A DNA stretch of 64,000 bases from Candidatus Peribacteraceae bacterium (GTDB lineage: Bacteria; Patescibacteriota; Gracilibacteria; Peribacterales; Peribacteraceae): the NCBI GenBank assembly GCA_028703445.1, contig JAQVMW010000007.1, positions 1-64,000 of the forward strand, given 5' to 3'. The notes beneath the pieces are model-generated. The model was not told the DNA's origin. It made no database searches and saw only the letters and a list, made by a program, of their open reading frames with translations. Below, in pieces: positions 1 to 9,208 of this stretch. The translations under genes and the position numbers were made by a program. How positions within the stretch are numbered: the first letter of the stretch is position 1; the number at the start of each line of letters is the position of its first letter.

Positions 1-71
1 GCTTAGTCTTCCTCGAGCAGCTCTACCGCGCGACGGAAATCAACAAGGGGAGCGGGTACCACCACGCGTAA
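1..71 (+). CDS. C-terminal end of an unidentified protein (partial)
   Basis: The third frame is open from the window edge and gives 22 residues ending LEQLYRATEINKGSGYHHA before TAA at 69-71. The composition looks like a protein tail, and the stop lies one base from the end of the convergent ATPase gene, the tight convergent packing typical of real genes. No family can be recognised from so little. The upstream part lies outside the window. Confidence 0.4.
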   Translation, partial: LVFLEQLYRATEINKGSGYHHA

Positions 72-72
72 T

Positions 73-2790
73 TCATGCGTGTGTCCCCAGCATGCCTCTG
101 CGGATCATCCACTTGCCGGTTTCCAGAACGGGGATCACCGAGGCGGCGAGGGCGAGGATGATCGTCCAGTCCTGCGCCGTCATGGCGAAGGTGCCGAAGG
201 GGCGCTCCAGGATTGGCACGTACACGATGCAGATGAGCAGGATGACTTCCCAGAGGATGGCGATGTTGAGCCACTTATTGGCGAAAGGCCGATGCAGGAC
301 GGAGATGCGGTCGGACCGGAAGTTGTAGGCCTTGAAGAACTGGATGAACACGAGCGAGAGGAAGGTCATGGTCATCGCCTCCGCAGCAGGACGTCCCGAT
401 GCCGAAGCCCAGACGAAGAGGGAGAGATTGACGACCGCGGACCAGATTCCGCCGATCAGCATGAGGAAGACCACTGGCCGGTTGAAGATGGTGCCTTTGG
501 GATTGCGGGGCGGGCGGCGCATCAGGTCATGCTCGGGCGGATCGATTGCGAGTGCGAGTGCGGGCAGGCCGTCCGTGGCCAGATTCACGTACAAGATTTG
601 CACGGCTCCCAGCGGCAGCCCCGTGCCGAAGATACTTGCGCCGACCATCAGAAACAGTTCTCCGATATTGGAGGAGAGCAGGTACATCAGGTATTTCTTG
701 ATGTTGCCGAAGATGGCGCGTCCCTCCTCTACGGCGGCGACGATGGAGGCGAAGTTGTCGTCCGTCAGTGTCATATCCGCGGCCTCGCGGCTGACATCCG
801 TGCCCGAGATGCCCATGGCGATTCCCACATCAGATTTCTTCAGTGCGGGCGCGTCGTTCACGCCGTCCCCCGTCATGGCCACGATGCGGCCGTGCTTCTG
901 CAGAGCGGTGACCACGCGCAGTTTGTGCGTCGGCGAAACACGTGCGAAGACGTCGACTTTTCCGATGATGGATTCCAGCTCCTTTTCATTCATGGCATCC
1001 AACTCGTTGCCGGTGAGCACGCGATTGCCCCGCAGAATCCCCAGTTCTTTCGCCACGGCCTGGGCGGTGATGGGGTGATCTCCCGTGATCATCACGACGC
1101 GAATGCCGGCCTCTTCGCAACGGTGCACGGCGGCCAGCGCTTCAGGCCGCGGCGGATCAATCATGCCCACGAGCCCCAGAAAGGTCATGCCGTGTGCCGT
1201 ACTTCCGATATCGTCCGTTGTCTTCATCGCGATGGCGATCAGCCGGAGTGCGTCATCGGCCATTGATCGGGCGATATCCAGAATTCTGGATTTTTCCTCC
1301 AATGAAAACGGAGCCACTCCCTCTGCCGTGCGGATCGACGAGCAGGATTCCACGATGACTTCGGGAGCGCCCTTGGCGTAGGCCATTATTCCCTGCGGTA
1401 GGCGGTGCAGGGTCACCATGCGTTTCGATTCCGACGTGAAAGGGATTTCCGCCGTGCGCGGAGATTCTTCATCCTCCTGATCCTTGTGGATGTTCGCCTT
1501 CGCCGCGGCGACCACGAGCGCCCCTTCGGTGGGATCGCCTTTGATTTCCCATGTTCCGCCCTCTCCGCGCACGAGACGCGTATCCGAGGCGAGCACGGCT
1601 GCACGCAGGAGCTCTCGCAAACTTTCCGGCGCATCCACGTGGTCGTTTCCCTTGCGGAAGGCGCCCTGCGGATCGTAGCCGCTGCCCGTGATGTCGTACA
1701 TTTCACCTGCCGTCCAAATTCTGCGTGCCGTCATTTCGTCCCTGGTGAGCGTTCCGGTCTTGTCGGAGCAGATTACAGAAGTACTGCCCAGTGTCTCCAC
1801 CGCCGGCAGGTGACGGATGAGAGCGTGCCGTTTCGCCATGCGCTGCACGCCGATGGCGAGCGAGATCGTCACCACGGCCGGCAATGCTTCGGGCACCACC
1901 GCCACAGCCAACGCCACGCCGAAGATCACCATGTCGAGGATGGGCTGGCCGCGCGCGACGCCCGCACCGGCGACGAGTACCACGATGGCTCCGGCCCACT
2001 GGGCGAGGCGCTTACCCACCTGATCCAGGTTCTTTTGCAAAGGCGTTGCGCCTTCCTGCACCGTCTCCAGCAGCAGGGCGATTTTACCGAACTCGGTCTG
2101 CATGCCGGTAGCAGTAACCACCATCGTGCCGCGTCCGTATGTGACTACCGTGCCGGCGAAGAGCATGTTGTGCCGGTCTCCGATCGGCAGCTCTTCTTTC
2201 GCAATGGGCGTATCGATCTTCGCAACCGGAATAGATTCACCGGTGAGCGGCGCCTCATCCGCGTGCAGGTTTACGCTCTTCGTAACGCGCCCGTCCGCAG
2301 GGACGCGGTTGCCCGCAACGAGAAAGACCAGATCACCCGGAACGATCTCCTTTGCCGGAATGTCTTGTTCCTCACCGCCGCGCAGTACGGTGGCGAGCGG
2401 GGCGGTCATTTTGCGCAGAGCTTCGATGGCGCGTTCCGCTTTATATTCTTGAATGAATCCCAGCAGCACCGCAAAAACGACGATGATGCCGATGGTGATG
2501 GCTTCGATTTCATGACCCAGAATCGCCGAGAGCACGATGGCTATCACTAAAATGATGATGAGCACGTTCTTGCACTGCTCGAAGAGGATTTTCCAGGGCG
2601 AGATGCCATCTGCTTTCTTGATCTCGTTGGGTCCGTACTCTTTGAGTCTGCGTCCGGCTTCCTCATCACTCAAACCGCTCTGAAGGGGCGTATGCAGCAT
2701 CTTCAGCGTCTGTTCCGCGGAGAGCGTGTGCCAGTTTGTTTTCGTGAAATGATCCGGCGAAGGAGGGAGTGTTGCAGAGAGATTGTGCAT
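73..2790 (-). CDS. Calcium-type P-type ATPase (P2 family)
   Basis: Membrane ATPase that exports or sequesters a divalent cation, most likely Ca2+. About 905 residues, usual for P2 ATPases. Order seen: N-terminal cation ATPase domain (HTLSAEQTLKML), M1-M2, actuator loop with TGES near residue 185, M4 with PEALP, phosphorylation motif DKTGTLT near 343, hinge GDGVNDAPA, M5 with SSNIGELF, M6 with NLATDGLPALAL, then four C-terminal helices. The Glu of PEALP, Asn and Glu of SSNIGE and Asn/Thr/Asp of NLATD match the calcium ligands of the SERCA/PMR1 type. ATG at 2790 is chosen. An in-frame GTG at 2814 would add eight residues. Neither has a visible ribosome binding site. The gene is convergent with the partial gene at 1-71. 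Confidence 0.93.
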   Translation of the reverse strand: MHNLSATLPPSPDHFTKTNWHTLSAEQTLKMLHTPLQSGLSDEEAGRRLKEYGPNEIKKADGISPWKILFEQCKNVLIIILVIAIVLSAILGHEIEAITIGIIVVFAVLLGFIQEYKAERAIEALRKMTAPLATVLRGGEEQDIPAKEIVPGDLVFLVAGNRVPADGRVTKSVNLHADEAPLTGESIPVAKIDTPIAKEELPIGDRHNMLFAGTVVTYGRGTMVVTATGMQTEFGKIALLLETVQEGATPLQKNLDQVGKRLAQWAGAIVVLVAGAGVARGQPILDMVIFGVALAVAVVPEALPAVVTISLAIGVQRMAKRHALIRHLPAVETLGSTSVICSDKTGTLTRDEMTARRIWTAGEMYDITGSGYDPQGAFRKGNDHVDAPESLRELLRAAVLASDTRLVRGEGGTWEIKGDPTEGALVVAAAKANIHKDQEDEESPRTAEIPFTSESKRMVTLHRLPQGIMAYAKGAPEVIVESCSSIRTAEGVAPFSLEEKSRILDIARSMADDALRLIAIAMKTTDDIGSTAHGMTFLGLVGMIDPPRPEALAAVHRCEEAGIRVVMITGDHPITAQAVAKELGILRGNRVLTGNELDAMNEKELESIIGKVDVFARVSPTHKLRVVTALQKHGRIVAMTGDGVNDAPALKKSDVGIAMGISGTDVSREAADMTLTDDNFASIVAAVEEGRAIFGNIKKYLMYLLSSNIGELFLMVGASIFGTGLPLGAVQILYVNLATDGLPALALAIDPPEHDLMRRPPRNPKGTIFNRPVVFLMLIGGIWSAVVNLSLFVWASASGRPAAEAMTMTFLSLVFIQFFKAYNFRSDRISVLHRPFANKWLNIAILWEVILLICIVYVPILERPFGTFAMTAQDWTIILALAASVIPVLETGKWMIRRGMLGTHA

Positions 2791-2864
2791 AAGTCTATTT
2801 TCGCGGAAGTTCACAGACTCGCAACGTAATCTTTGCTTTCTTTAAACGGTCATCTCGCGCGACA

Positions 2865-3626
2865 CTATGTTGTCAGGTAGCCGCCGTCCACGAAGAGAGT
2901 TGCGCCAGTCACGTAGCTTGCTTCGTCGGATGCGAGGAACACAACGGCTGCGGCGATCTCCTCCGGCGTACCCATTCTCTTGAGGGGGACACGGTCGGTG
3001 ATCGCTTTCATCGCTTCGGGGGAGCTCTTGATACCGGCGACCATGGGGGTATCGATCGCCCCCGGACCGATGACGTTTACCGTGATGCCGAGCGGCGCCC
3101 ATTCCAGAGCCATGGTCTCGGTCATGCCGATCACTCCTCCTTTAGTCGCGCTGTAGTGCGCCGAGTTCAAAAACCCGATGCCCACTTGTCCGCAGGCGAT
3201 GGAGGCGATGTTGATGATGCGTCCCTTCTTCTGCTTTGACATTTCCTTTGCGGCTCGCTGCGCGCAGAGAAAGTACCCCTTCAGGTTGATGTCGATCGTC
3301 TGTTGCCATTCTGCCTCCGTGAGCTCGAGTGCGGGCTTTGGCTTAAAGATGCCGGCATTGTTCACGAGGATATCCAATTTCTTGAATTGTTTGATGACCG
3401 CGTCGAAGACAGAGTCTATCTGCTTCTTGTCCGTCACGTTCAATACGAAAGCTGCCGCTTTTCCTCCTGCCGCCGTGATTTCCCTGGCGACCTCTTCGCA
3501 CGCTTTGAGATCGATATCGGTCACGACGACCGTGGCTCCCTGTGTTGCCAGTGCGACGGCGTCCGCTTTTCCCATGCCGCGCATCGCGCCGGTGATGAGC
3601 GCAACTTTTCCGGTAAGGTCGAACAT
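2865..3626 (-). CDS. Short-chain dehydrogenase/reductase (FabG-like)
   Basis: NAD(P)-dependent oxidoreductase of the classical SDR family, 253 residues (usual about 250). The Rossmann motif TGAMRGMGKA is at residues 10-19, LVNNAG is near 85, and the catalytic Ser and YSATK are near 140-158. The C-terminal YVTGATLFVDGG is typical of FabG-like enzymes. The substrate cannot be told; 3-oxoacyl-ACP or an alcohol are common in the family. The frame stays open upstream, but the true start is the ATG at 3626 (MFDLTGKVALITG), because the upstream part encodes a low-complexity Arg-rich stretch that reads through the intergenic palindrome. Confidence 0.9.
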   Translation of the reverse strand: MFDLTGKVALITGAMRGMGKADAVALATQGATVVVTDIDLKACEEVAREITAAGGKAAAFVLNVTDKKQIDSVFDAVIKQFKKLDILVNNAGIFKPKPALELTEAEWQQTIDINLKGYFLCAQRAAKEMSKQKKGRIINIASIACGQVGIGFLNSAHYSATKGGVIGMTETMALEWAPLGITVNVIGPGAIDTPMVAGIKSSPEAMKAITDRVPLKRMGTPEEIAAAVVFLASDEASYVTGATLFVDGGYLTT

Positions 3627-3694
3627 AGGTATGTGGGGAAAGGACGGGGAGGAGTATAGAGGTCTTTCTCTGTGGGCTGAAGCCCGTGATCTTT

Positions 3695-3720
3695 TCCACC
3701 TTTGTCGCGACAAAGGTGGA
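3695..3720. repeat. 26-bp perfect palindrome
   Basis: Two 13-base arms (TCCACCTTTGTCG and its exact reverse complement) meet with no loop. It lies in the 282-base gap between two divergent genes (SDR and acyl-CoA synthetase). No T run follows, so it is not an ordinary terminator. It could be a dyad operator or a mobile palindromic repeat. The rest of the gap is GC-rich with short inverted repeats and shows no gene. Confidence 0.6.
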
Positions 3721-3908
3721 GCCAAAACGCTGGCGCGCCAACGCCCCTCCACCCGGCCCTGTGCCTCCTCGCCTCGCCTCCAAGGCTTCGGCTCGTCTCG
3801 TCGGCATTCCACGCTCCGCGTGGCAGGGCCTTCCCCTTCACCCCCCGTGTCGCGCCCCTTCCACGTTTTCTGTTTTGTTTAGTGTGTTTTCCAAGATGGA
3901 ATGGATAA

Positions 3909-6002
3909 ATGAAGACGTCTACAATGGAAACAATGTCATTGCTCCGTCCCGAGTCGGTTGCAGTCATCGGCGCATCGGCCGATGAACACAAAGTCGGGCA
4001 TTTGATTTTGCGAAACCTCCTCACGCAGGGATTCAAAGGCAAGGTCTATGCGGTGAATCCGAAGGGCGGAACCATTCTGGATCACGAGGTGTATACCTCG
4101 ATCAATGACATTCCGGGCCTGGTCGACGTGGCCGTCGTCGCCACGCCGGCCGCCACTGTTTGCGCGCTTGCGGAAGAGTGCGGTAAAAAGGGTGTGAAAA
4201 CGCTCGTGGTCATCAGTTCCGGATTCCGCGAGATCGGCGTGGATGGCAAAGCCGTTGAAGAGAAGCTGAAGCGCGTCATCGGGCGTCACCGCATGCACCT
4301 CGTAGGTCCCAATTCGCTCGGGTTCATGCGGCCGGGTATCGGACTCAACGCCTCTTTCGCCAACCGGCTGCCAGAGGCGGGGTCCGTGGCGCTCATCAGC
4401 CAGTCGGGCGCGCTTGCCGACGCGTTCATCGACCGTTCCGCTTCCATCGGCCTCAAACTTTCGCTCTTTGTGAGCCTGGGTAACAAGGTGACGATGGACG
4501 AGAGCGATTTTCTGGAGATCTGCGAAAAAGATTCCGAGACCAAAGTGATCGGCCTGTACCTTGAGGGCATCGTGGATGGGCTGCGGTTTCTCGCGCTCAC
4601 GGAGCGCATCGGGCGCACGAAGCCGATTGTCCTCCTCAAGGGCGGCATCACCGAGAAGGGGAGAGCGGCGGCTTCGTCCCACACGGGGGCGCTGGCTGGT
4701 ACGGATGCCGCGGTCGAGGCGATCTGCGCACAATCAGGGATTCTGCGCGCGCACTCCACGCGTCAGTTTCTCGATTACCTTCGCACGCTCTCGCAGCAAC
4801 CTCCACTTCTTTCGGATCGCATCGCGATCGTCACGAATGCCGGCGGGCCCGGCGTGCTAGCCACGGATGCGGCGGAGCGGGAGGGGCTTCTTGTTCCTTC
4901 TCTGTCGCCCGAACACGCGTCCGCACTCGAACGTGAGTTGCCTCCCTCGGCGAGCGCGAAGAATCCCATCGACGTGTTGGGTGATGCACTCGCTGACCGC
5001 TACGAGCATGCTCTCAATGCGGTTGCGCAGGATCAAAGTATCGACGGGGCGCTGGTGATCCTCACACCGCAGATCATGACGCCGGCCAAAGAAGTGGCTG
5101 AAGCGGTCATTCGTGTAGAGGAGCGCTACCCGCTCTTCCCGGTCATCGGGTGTTTCATGGGCGGGGAGGGTGTGCGTGAGGCCATCGCTCTGCTGCACGC
5201 GCACGGCATTCCCAATTTTTCCTGTCCCGAATCCGCCATGCACGTCTTCGTTTCTCTCAGGCGGGCGCGGAAGGCGCAGGGCAAGCAGAGGCCGGTCGCT
5301 TTGAATCCGGGGCGCGCTGCCAAGGCCGGACGCATCCTTTTAAAGAGCGGCGGGCTCCTCAATGAAGAGCGGACGGCTGAGCTTCTCTCGCTCTACAAAA
5401 TTCCGCTCCCGCAAGGCCAGGTGGCCAAGACGGCCGATGCTGCCGTCAGAATCGCGCGTGAAATCGGCTACCCCGTGGTCGCAAAAGTGAGTTCCAAAGA
5501 CATTCTGCACAAGATGGATGTGGGCGGCGTGATCGTCCACCTTCAAACAGATGTACAGGTGCGTTCCGCCTTCGCGAAGATCATGAAGAGTGTGAAGTCC
5601 AGGGCACCCAAGGCGCGCGTGGCAGGCATTCTCATTCAGCAGTCGCTGCCGCCGGGCAACGAGTTCATCGTGGGGGCGATCAAGGATGAAACGGCGGGGC
5701 ATCTCGTGATGGCCGGACTCGGCGGCATCTACACGGAGCTCTTCAAAGATACTTCTTTCCGCGTGGCGCCCGTGTCGGTCGAACAGGCTTACCACATGCT
5801 TACGGAGCTCAAGAGCTGGAAGCTCCTTCTGGGGCTTCGGGGCAAGCCGCAACTCAATATTGATGCGCTCGCGGAGCTCGTGTCGACCGTGTCGCGCCTG
5901 GTGAAGGAGTGTCCGCAAATTCGCGAGATTGATTTGAACCCCGTGCTGCTCACCGAAAAAGACTTCATCATCCTCGATGCGAAGGTGGTGGTGGGGGAAT
6001 GA
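3909..6002 (+). CDS. Acyl-CoA synthetase (ADP-forming), fused alpha and beta subunits
   Basis: Converts acetyl-CoA or another acyl-CoA plus ADP and phosphate to the acid plus ATP, a substrate-level ATP source in fermenters. 697 residues, in order: CoA-binding domain (PESVAVIGASADEHKVGH, about 15-130), succinyl-CoA-ligase-like domains (about 150-450) with the SSHTGALAGTD segment carrying the phosphorylated His, then a C-terminal ATP-grasp domain (about 480-697, YPVVAKVSSKDILHKMDVGGV). Alpha and beta domains in one chain are known in several bacterial and archaeal members. Start is uncertain: ATG 3909 is used, but ATG 3933 (MSLLRPESV) sits 8 bases after a TACAAT hexamer at 3920-3925 and matches the family start better. 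Followed by a structured terminator-like repeat. Confidence 0.92.
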   Translation: MKTSTMETMSLLRPESVAVIGASADEHKVGHLILRNLLTQGFKGKVYAVNPKGGTILDHEVYTSINDIPGLVDVAVVATPAATVCALAEECGKKGVKTLVVISSGFREIGVDGKAVEEKLKRVIGRHRMHLVGPNSLGFMRPGIGLNASFANRLPEAGSVALISQSGALADAFIDRSASIGLKLSLFVSLGNKVTMDESDFLEICEKDSETKVIGLYLEGIVDGLRFLALTERIGRTKPIVLLKGGITEKGRAAASSHTGALAGTDAAVEAICAQSGILRAHSTRQFLDYLRTLSQQPPLLSDRIAIVTNAGGPGVLATDAAEREGLLVPSLSPEHASALERELPPSASAKNPIDVLGDALADRYEHALNAVAQDQSIDGALVILTPQIMTPAKEVAEAVIRVEERYPLFPVIGCFMGGEGVREAIALLHAHGIPNFSCPESAMHVFVSLRRARKAQGKQRPVALNPGRAAKAGRILLKSGGLLNEERTAELLSLYKIPLPQGQVAKTADAAVRIAREIGYPVVAKVSSKDILHKMDVGGVIVHLQTDVQVRSAFAKIMKSVKSRAPKARVAGILIQQSLPPGNEFIVGAIKDETAGHLVMAGLGGIYTELFKDTSFRVAPVSVEQAYHMLTELKSWKLLLGLRGKPQLNIDALAELVSTVSRLVKECPQIREIDLNPVLLTEKDFIILDAKVVVGE

Positions 6003-6050
6003 CGGCGTGGAATGGCCACCTATACGGTGTCCCTCCCACGAACCCACCCT

Positions 6051-6112
6051 TCCCTCAGTGGTGCGGCTCCAGCGCGGGAGCCCGCGAGACCCGCGCTTCG
6101 CCGCGATTGTTT
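6051..6112 (+). terminator. Structured intergenic hairpin family, copy A
   Basis: Outer stem GCGGC (6063-6067) pairs with GCCGC (6100-6104). An internal loop of TCCA facing TTC follows. The inner stem GCGCGGG (6072-6078) pairs with CCCGCGC (6090-6096). A T-rich tail (ATTGTTT) comes after. It sits 50 bases after the acyl-CoA synthetase stop and shares the 5' box TTCCCTCAGTGG and the fold with copies at 37.4, 46.9, 47.6, 52.2 and 55.8 kb. Likely a rho-independent terminator module. Confidence 0.65.
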
Positions 6113-6188
6113 ATGACGAAAATGGTTGATTCCTTTGCGTATCAGCCGGATGCCCTCGTATACTGCGCCTGCGTTTTCCTGCTCTTTT

Positions 6189-6263
6189 GGCCCTATCGTC
6201 TAACGGTTAGGACACTTGGTTCTCATCCAGGAAATCGGGGTTCGATTCCCCGTGGGGCTGCCA
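6189..6263 (+). tRNA. tRNA-Glu (CTC)
   Basis: 75 bases with encoded CCA. Acceptor GGCCCTA pairs with TGGGGCT. The D arm has TCTAACGGTTAGGA. Anticodon stem CTTGG/CCAGG encloses loop TTCTCAT, anticodon CTC. The T arm is GGGGTTCGATTCCCC. The discriminator is G. Its 3' half is overlapped on the other strand by the end of the serine recombinase gene, so it is the likely integration site. A second tRNA-Glu (TTC) is at 58354-58428. Confidence 0.95.
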
Positions 6264-7833
6264 TTCCATTCTGAGCATTCTGGACATCGCGAACAGCCTC
6301 GTACACAGAGGACATTTTCGGAGTTTGTTTACCGAGAAGCGCGTCGTAGGTGACTCCATCGGGCAAAACCAGCGATTGGAGCCTGAATTTCTCTTCGACA
6401 GGTGCTTTCGCCCAGAGTTTGCTTACGTTTTCCATGAAGAAAATACAGTGGGTCACGACCTTCTCCGCGTCGAGGTGCTCCACCTCCTTCTTGTTGCGGC
6501 TCCCCATTGCGTGCTCGTACTCCCCGCTGGCTCTCTCAAAATCCTTCTTCAGCTCCTTCATCAGTTCCGGACTGTCGTAGTTCTGCTTCATCAGGTTCAC
6601 CAGCTTAGCCTTCTCTTCACGGAGCCCATGAACCTTCTTCCCCCAATCAGCGCTCTCATGTGTGAGGAGCCTGTAACGCTCATGCCACTGCTCCAGCACG
6701 ATCTCGCGGAAGAGGTTCAGCGTATCCTTTGTCGGCGTTACCTCACTCATGAACTTCAGGAATGCCCGCTGTCCCTCGTCCCTGCTGATGCTGAAGTGGC
6801 ACTCCTTGTGCGGGCAGGAGTAGTAGTGGTAGATCTTGCCCATCTTTCCGCGTGAGGGGTAGCCGGTGGTGGGAGCGTTACAGCGGGGGCATCGGAGAAA
6901 GCGGCGCAGTGGATACTCGGGATTGAGCTTCTTCCTCGGCATCTTCACAATCGCCTTCTTGCCTCCATCTAACGCCCTTTGGAGCTCATGCCACTCATCA
7001 GGAGTAATCGGTCCGTCGAACTTTGCGCGTATTGGCATTCCTTCGATCCATTTGCCTCCTATCAACCCCCCGTAGAGCGGGCTATGGCAGATTTTTGTCC
7101 ATGTCTGCGCGCTCAGGCGTTTGCCCTCACGAGATACAAATCCTTTGCGCCGTAGCTCGCGTGCGATTTCGTTGATCTTGTAGGCACCTGTTGCCTGCTT
7201 CTGGAGTCCATAGCGCAGAAGTTCCCACTGTGTCTTATCTTCCGCAATCAGGATCGGTTTTCCAAGCGTGTCCCTGCCATTACGGAACCCCGTCGGTGCT
7301 GGTCGGCACCAGTATCCCTGCTGCGTCAGGATTTTCTCCGTACCTATGGTGCGGTCTATATGGGTTCTGTTAGTGAAGCGAGCGACTCCAGCCAGCACAT
7401 ATTCAAGGAGTTCGCCAACTGAAGAGTCGTCGATCTCTTCCGTGGAATATTCAACAACTAATCCATTCTTGATCAACAGTGCTTTTATCACGAAATACTG
7501 ACCTCCAGCACCGCGCGACACTCGGTCAGATTTATAGAAGATGACCTTTTCAATCTTCTTCCGCCTCTTGAGGTCAAAGATCTTATTAAGCGCACCGTCT
7601 AGGTCATGGCGCTCCTTAAATTCCAAGCTGGCAGATTCCGCGATCACGATCTCATCCACTTTCTCGTATCCCTTACGCGCAATATATGCATTATTAGCAC
7701 GGCGCTGGTTTTCAAGGCCATCACCATCTTCCATCTGCTTTTTCGTTGAAACGCGCAGTATGGACACAACATTGATTGGCTTCATCTCGCGGAATTTTTC
7801 TTCCGCTTGCCGCTGCTGAAAAGGGGTAGCCAT
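6223..7833 (-). CDS. Large serine recombinase (integrase)
   Basis: Site-specific recombinase of 536 residues, likely responsible for integrating this element at tRNA-Glu. The N-terminal resolvase domain begins VVSILRVSTKKQ with the nucleophilic Ser near residue 30 and continues to VIFYKSDRVSRG. A recombinase domain with PLYGGLIGGKW follows, then a zinc ribbon (CPRCNAP plus CPHKEC), then a long coiled coil (about 380-470). The last 13 residues (MAAPRGIEPRFPG) are encoded by the antisense of the tRNA-Glu 3' half, and the TGA stop lies opposite the anticodon loop. The start codon overlaps the stop of the small gene upstream (TAATG), suggesting coupled translation. Confidence 0.93.
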   Translation of the reverse strand: MATPFQQRQAEEKFREMKPINVVSILRVSTKKQMEDGDGLENQRRANNAYIARKGYEKVDEIVIAESASLEFKERHDLDGALNKIFDLKRRKKIEKVIFYKSDRVSRGAGGQYFVIKALLIKNGLVVEYSTEEIDDSSVGELLEYVLAGVARFTNRTHIDRTIGTEKILTQQGYWCRPAPTGFRNGRDTLGKPILIAEDKTQWELLRYGLQKQATGAYKINEIARELRRKGFVSREGKRLSAQTWTKICHSPLYGGLIGGKWIEGMPIRAKFDGPITPDEWHELQRALDGGKKAIVKMPRKKLNPEYPLRRFLRCPRCNAPTTGYPSRGKMGKIYHYYSCPHKECHFSISRDEGQRAFLKFMSEVTPTKDTLNLFREIVLEQWHERYRLLTHESADWGKKVHGLREEKAKLVNLMKQNYDSPELMKELKKDFERASGEYEHAMGSRNKKEVEHLDAEKVVTHCIFFMENVSKLWAKAPVEEKFRLQSLVLPDGVTYDALLGKQTPKMSSVYEAVRDVQNAQNGMAAPRGIEPRFPG

Positions 7834-7985
7834 TATTGCTTCGTAATATCTTCAATACGGAGGTAGTCATCGATACAAAGCCGAGCAAGAGCGGAGAGAG
7901 TGTCGCGCACTTTAGAAATCTCCCCATCGCTCATGTCCTCTGCCTGAGCACCGAGCAGCCGACGGCAGCGCTCGATGGTCAGCAT
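7833..7985 (-). CDS. Small unrecognised protein between primase and recombinase
   Basis: 50 residues from ATG at 7985 (MLTIERCRRLLGAQ), charged and predicted helical, ending IEDITKQ. Its start overlaps the end of the primase gene by seven bases and its stop overlaps the recombinase start (TAATG), so the three genes form one tightly packed unit on the minus strand. Small genes of this kind often precede recombinases in mobile elements; a role in controlling recombination is only a guess. The frame is open further upstream to 8069, but that part lies inside the primase gene. Confidence 0.6.
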   Translation of the reverse strand: MLTIERCRRLLGAQAEDMSDGEISKVRDTLSALARLCIDDYLRIEDITKQ

Positions 7986-9208
7986 GGGGGCGTGAGAAGC
8001 GAGATGCCTGACCGCCTTTCTATCAATGCATGGAATGTTGCCGCGCCTTCCTCGCGGATGAACGAACACACATCCACCTTCTTCTGATCAGGAAAGCGGG
8101 GTAGGCGGACGCACCGCACGTCCACGCCTCTCTCCGTAAGCTCCTCCTTCATGCGTTCCGCGCACCGCTCACCTGTGCCGCTTTCCTCGCTGTCATTACA
8201 GATGATTACCTGCTTGCCGCGCAACCTCTCTGCGATCTCATCCAGCTTGTCCCTCTGGAACGCGGTCGTGACGGGAGAGATGGCGTCAGCTCCGGCCTGA
8301 CACGCTGCGATGGCGTCTGTGATGCCCTCAGTAATCAGGACAACGCGAGCCTGATCAATTACATCAGGATTAAAAAGGGGCGGGTTCTGTAAGGGAAGCT
8401 GTTGCCCATTCAAGGCGCTCTTCTGCTTAAAATATTTGCAGTGTGCGAGGTTGCAAGGCGTGTATTCCGTGAGCCGCCCGATTGCGTATACAGACCTCCC
8501 TGCAAGAAGGTACGGATACACGACGCGCCCCGCTATGACGCAGACCATGCCGTTATTCCCGTGTCCACGGAACAACCCCGTTCCAATGATCGTTTCATTT
8601 GAAAAATCTTTGCGTAGCTCGCGAACAAGATCGATATTCGAGGGAGACGCGAAACCGATATGGAAGCGTTCAACGGTGGCATCCGTGAACTGTGGGCTGG
8701 TGTACCGGTGAGACTCTTCGCGGATCGTTCCTGTGGATTTGCTGAAGATATGGGTCGTAAAGACGGCGTCGTATGGCTCACACACCAAGCGGCGGTACGT
8801 GGGATTGTTCAGAAGGAGCTTATGCCAGTGGTCAATAGCCTTCGCATGGCAGGCTGCAACCGCTTGGGCATCCACGGGGACTTTGAGTAGCTCTGTCCTG
8901 CGCCGCAGCTCCTGTGTGAACTTCTTCTGCCCTAACTTGCTCAGCGTACTCGGATAATCAACGGCAAAGCGTTTGGCCTCCAGCGCATGCGCGAAGTGCT
9001 GGATGTATCCGTAAAGGCCACATCCGAAGCAATGGAATGCCCCCTTCTCTGCATTAAGGGTGAAAGACGGCTTCTCATCCTGATGGAAGGGGCAGTGTGC
9101 GTAGTACTGCCCACCGCTGCTCTGACGCGGCTGGCAGCTCAGCTCTTGCAGATGACGCAACATCCACTGTCCATTTGCCCGATTCTGGTTCGTCCAGTCA
9201 GGCGTCAT
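7979..9208 (-). CDS. DnaG-like primase (CHC2 zinc finger and Toprim)
   Basis: Probably makes RNA primers for replication of the mobile element. About 409 residues. An N-terminal CHC2 zinc finger (CPFHQDEKPSF then FHCFGCG, about 35-70) is followed by a primase core and a Toprim domain with LITEGITDAI near 270 and IICNDSEESG near 310 as the acidic metal-binding sites. No helicase-interaction domain is evident at the C-terminus. ATG at 9208 (MTPDWTNQNRANG) is chosen because the frame upstream to 9256 overlaps the preceding gene. The chain is shorter than chromosomal DnaG (about 600), as in phage and plasmid primases. Confidence 0.88.
   Translation of the reverse strand: MTPDWTNQNRANGQWMLRHLQELSCQPRQSSGGQYYAHCPFHQDEKPSFTLNAEKGAFHCFGCGLYGYIQHFAHALEAKRFAVDYPSTLSKLGQKKFTQELRRRTELLKVPVDAQAVAACHAKAIDHWHKLLLNNPTYRRLVCEPYDAVFTTHIFSKSTGTIREESHRYTSPQFTDATVERFHIGFASPSNIDLVRELRKDFSNETIIGTGLFRGHGNNGMVCVIAGRVVYPYLLAGRSVYAIGRLTEYTPCNLAHCKYFKQKSALNGQQLPLQNPPLFNPDVIDQARVVLITEGITDAIAACQAGADAISPVTTAFQRDKLDEIAERLRGKQVIICNDSEESGTGERCAERMKEELTERGVDVRCVRLPRFPDQKKVDVCSFIREEGAATFHALIERRSGISLLTPPC

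Noticed and set aside
79..2550. Several long plus-strand reading frames opposite the ATPase (for example 79-1266 and 1405-2550)
   Set aside because: They mirror the codon bias of the ATPase gene on the other strand, are Arg/His/Gly-rich and have no recognisable domain.
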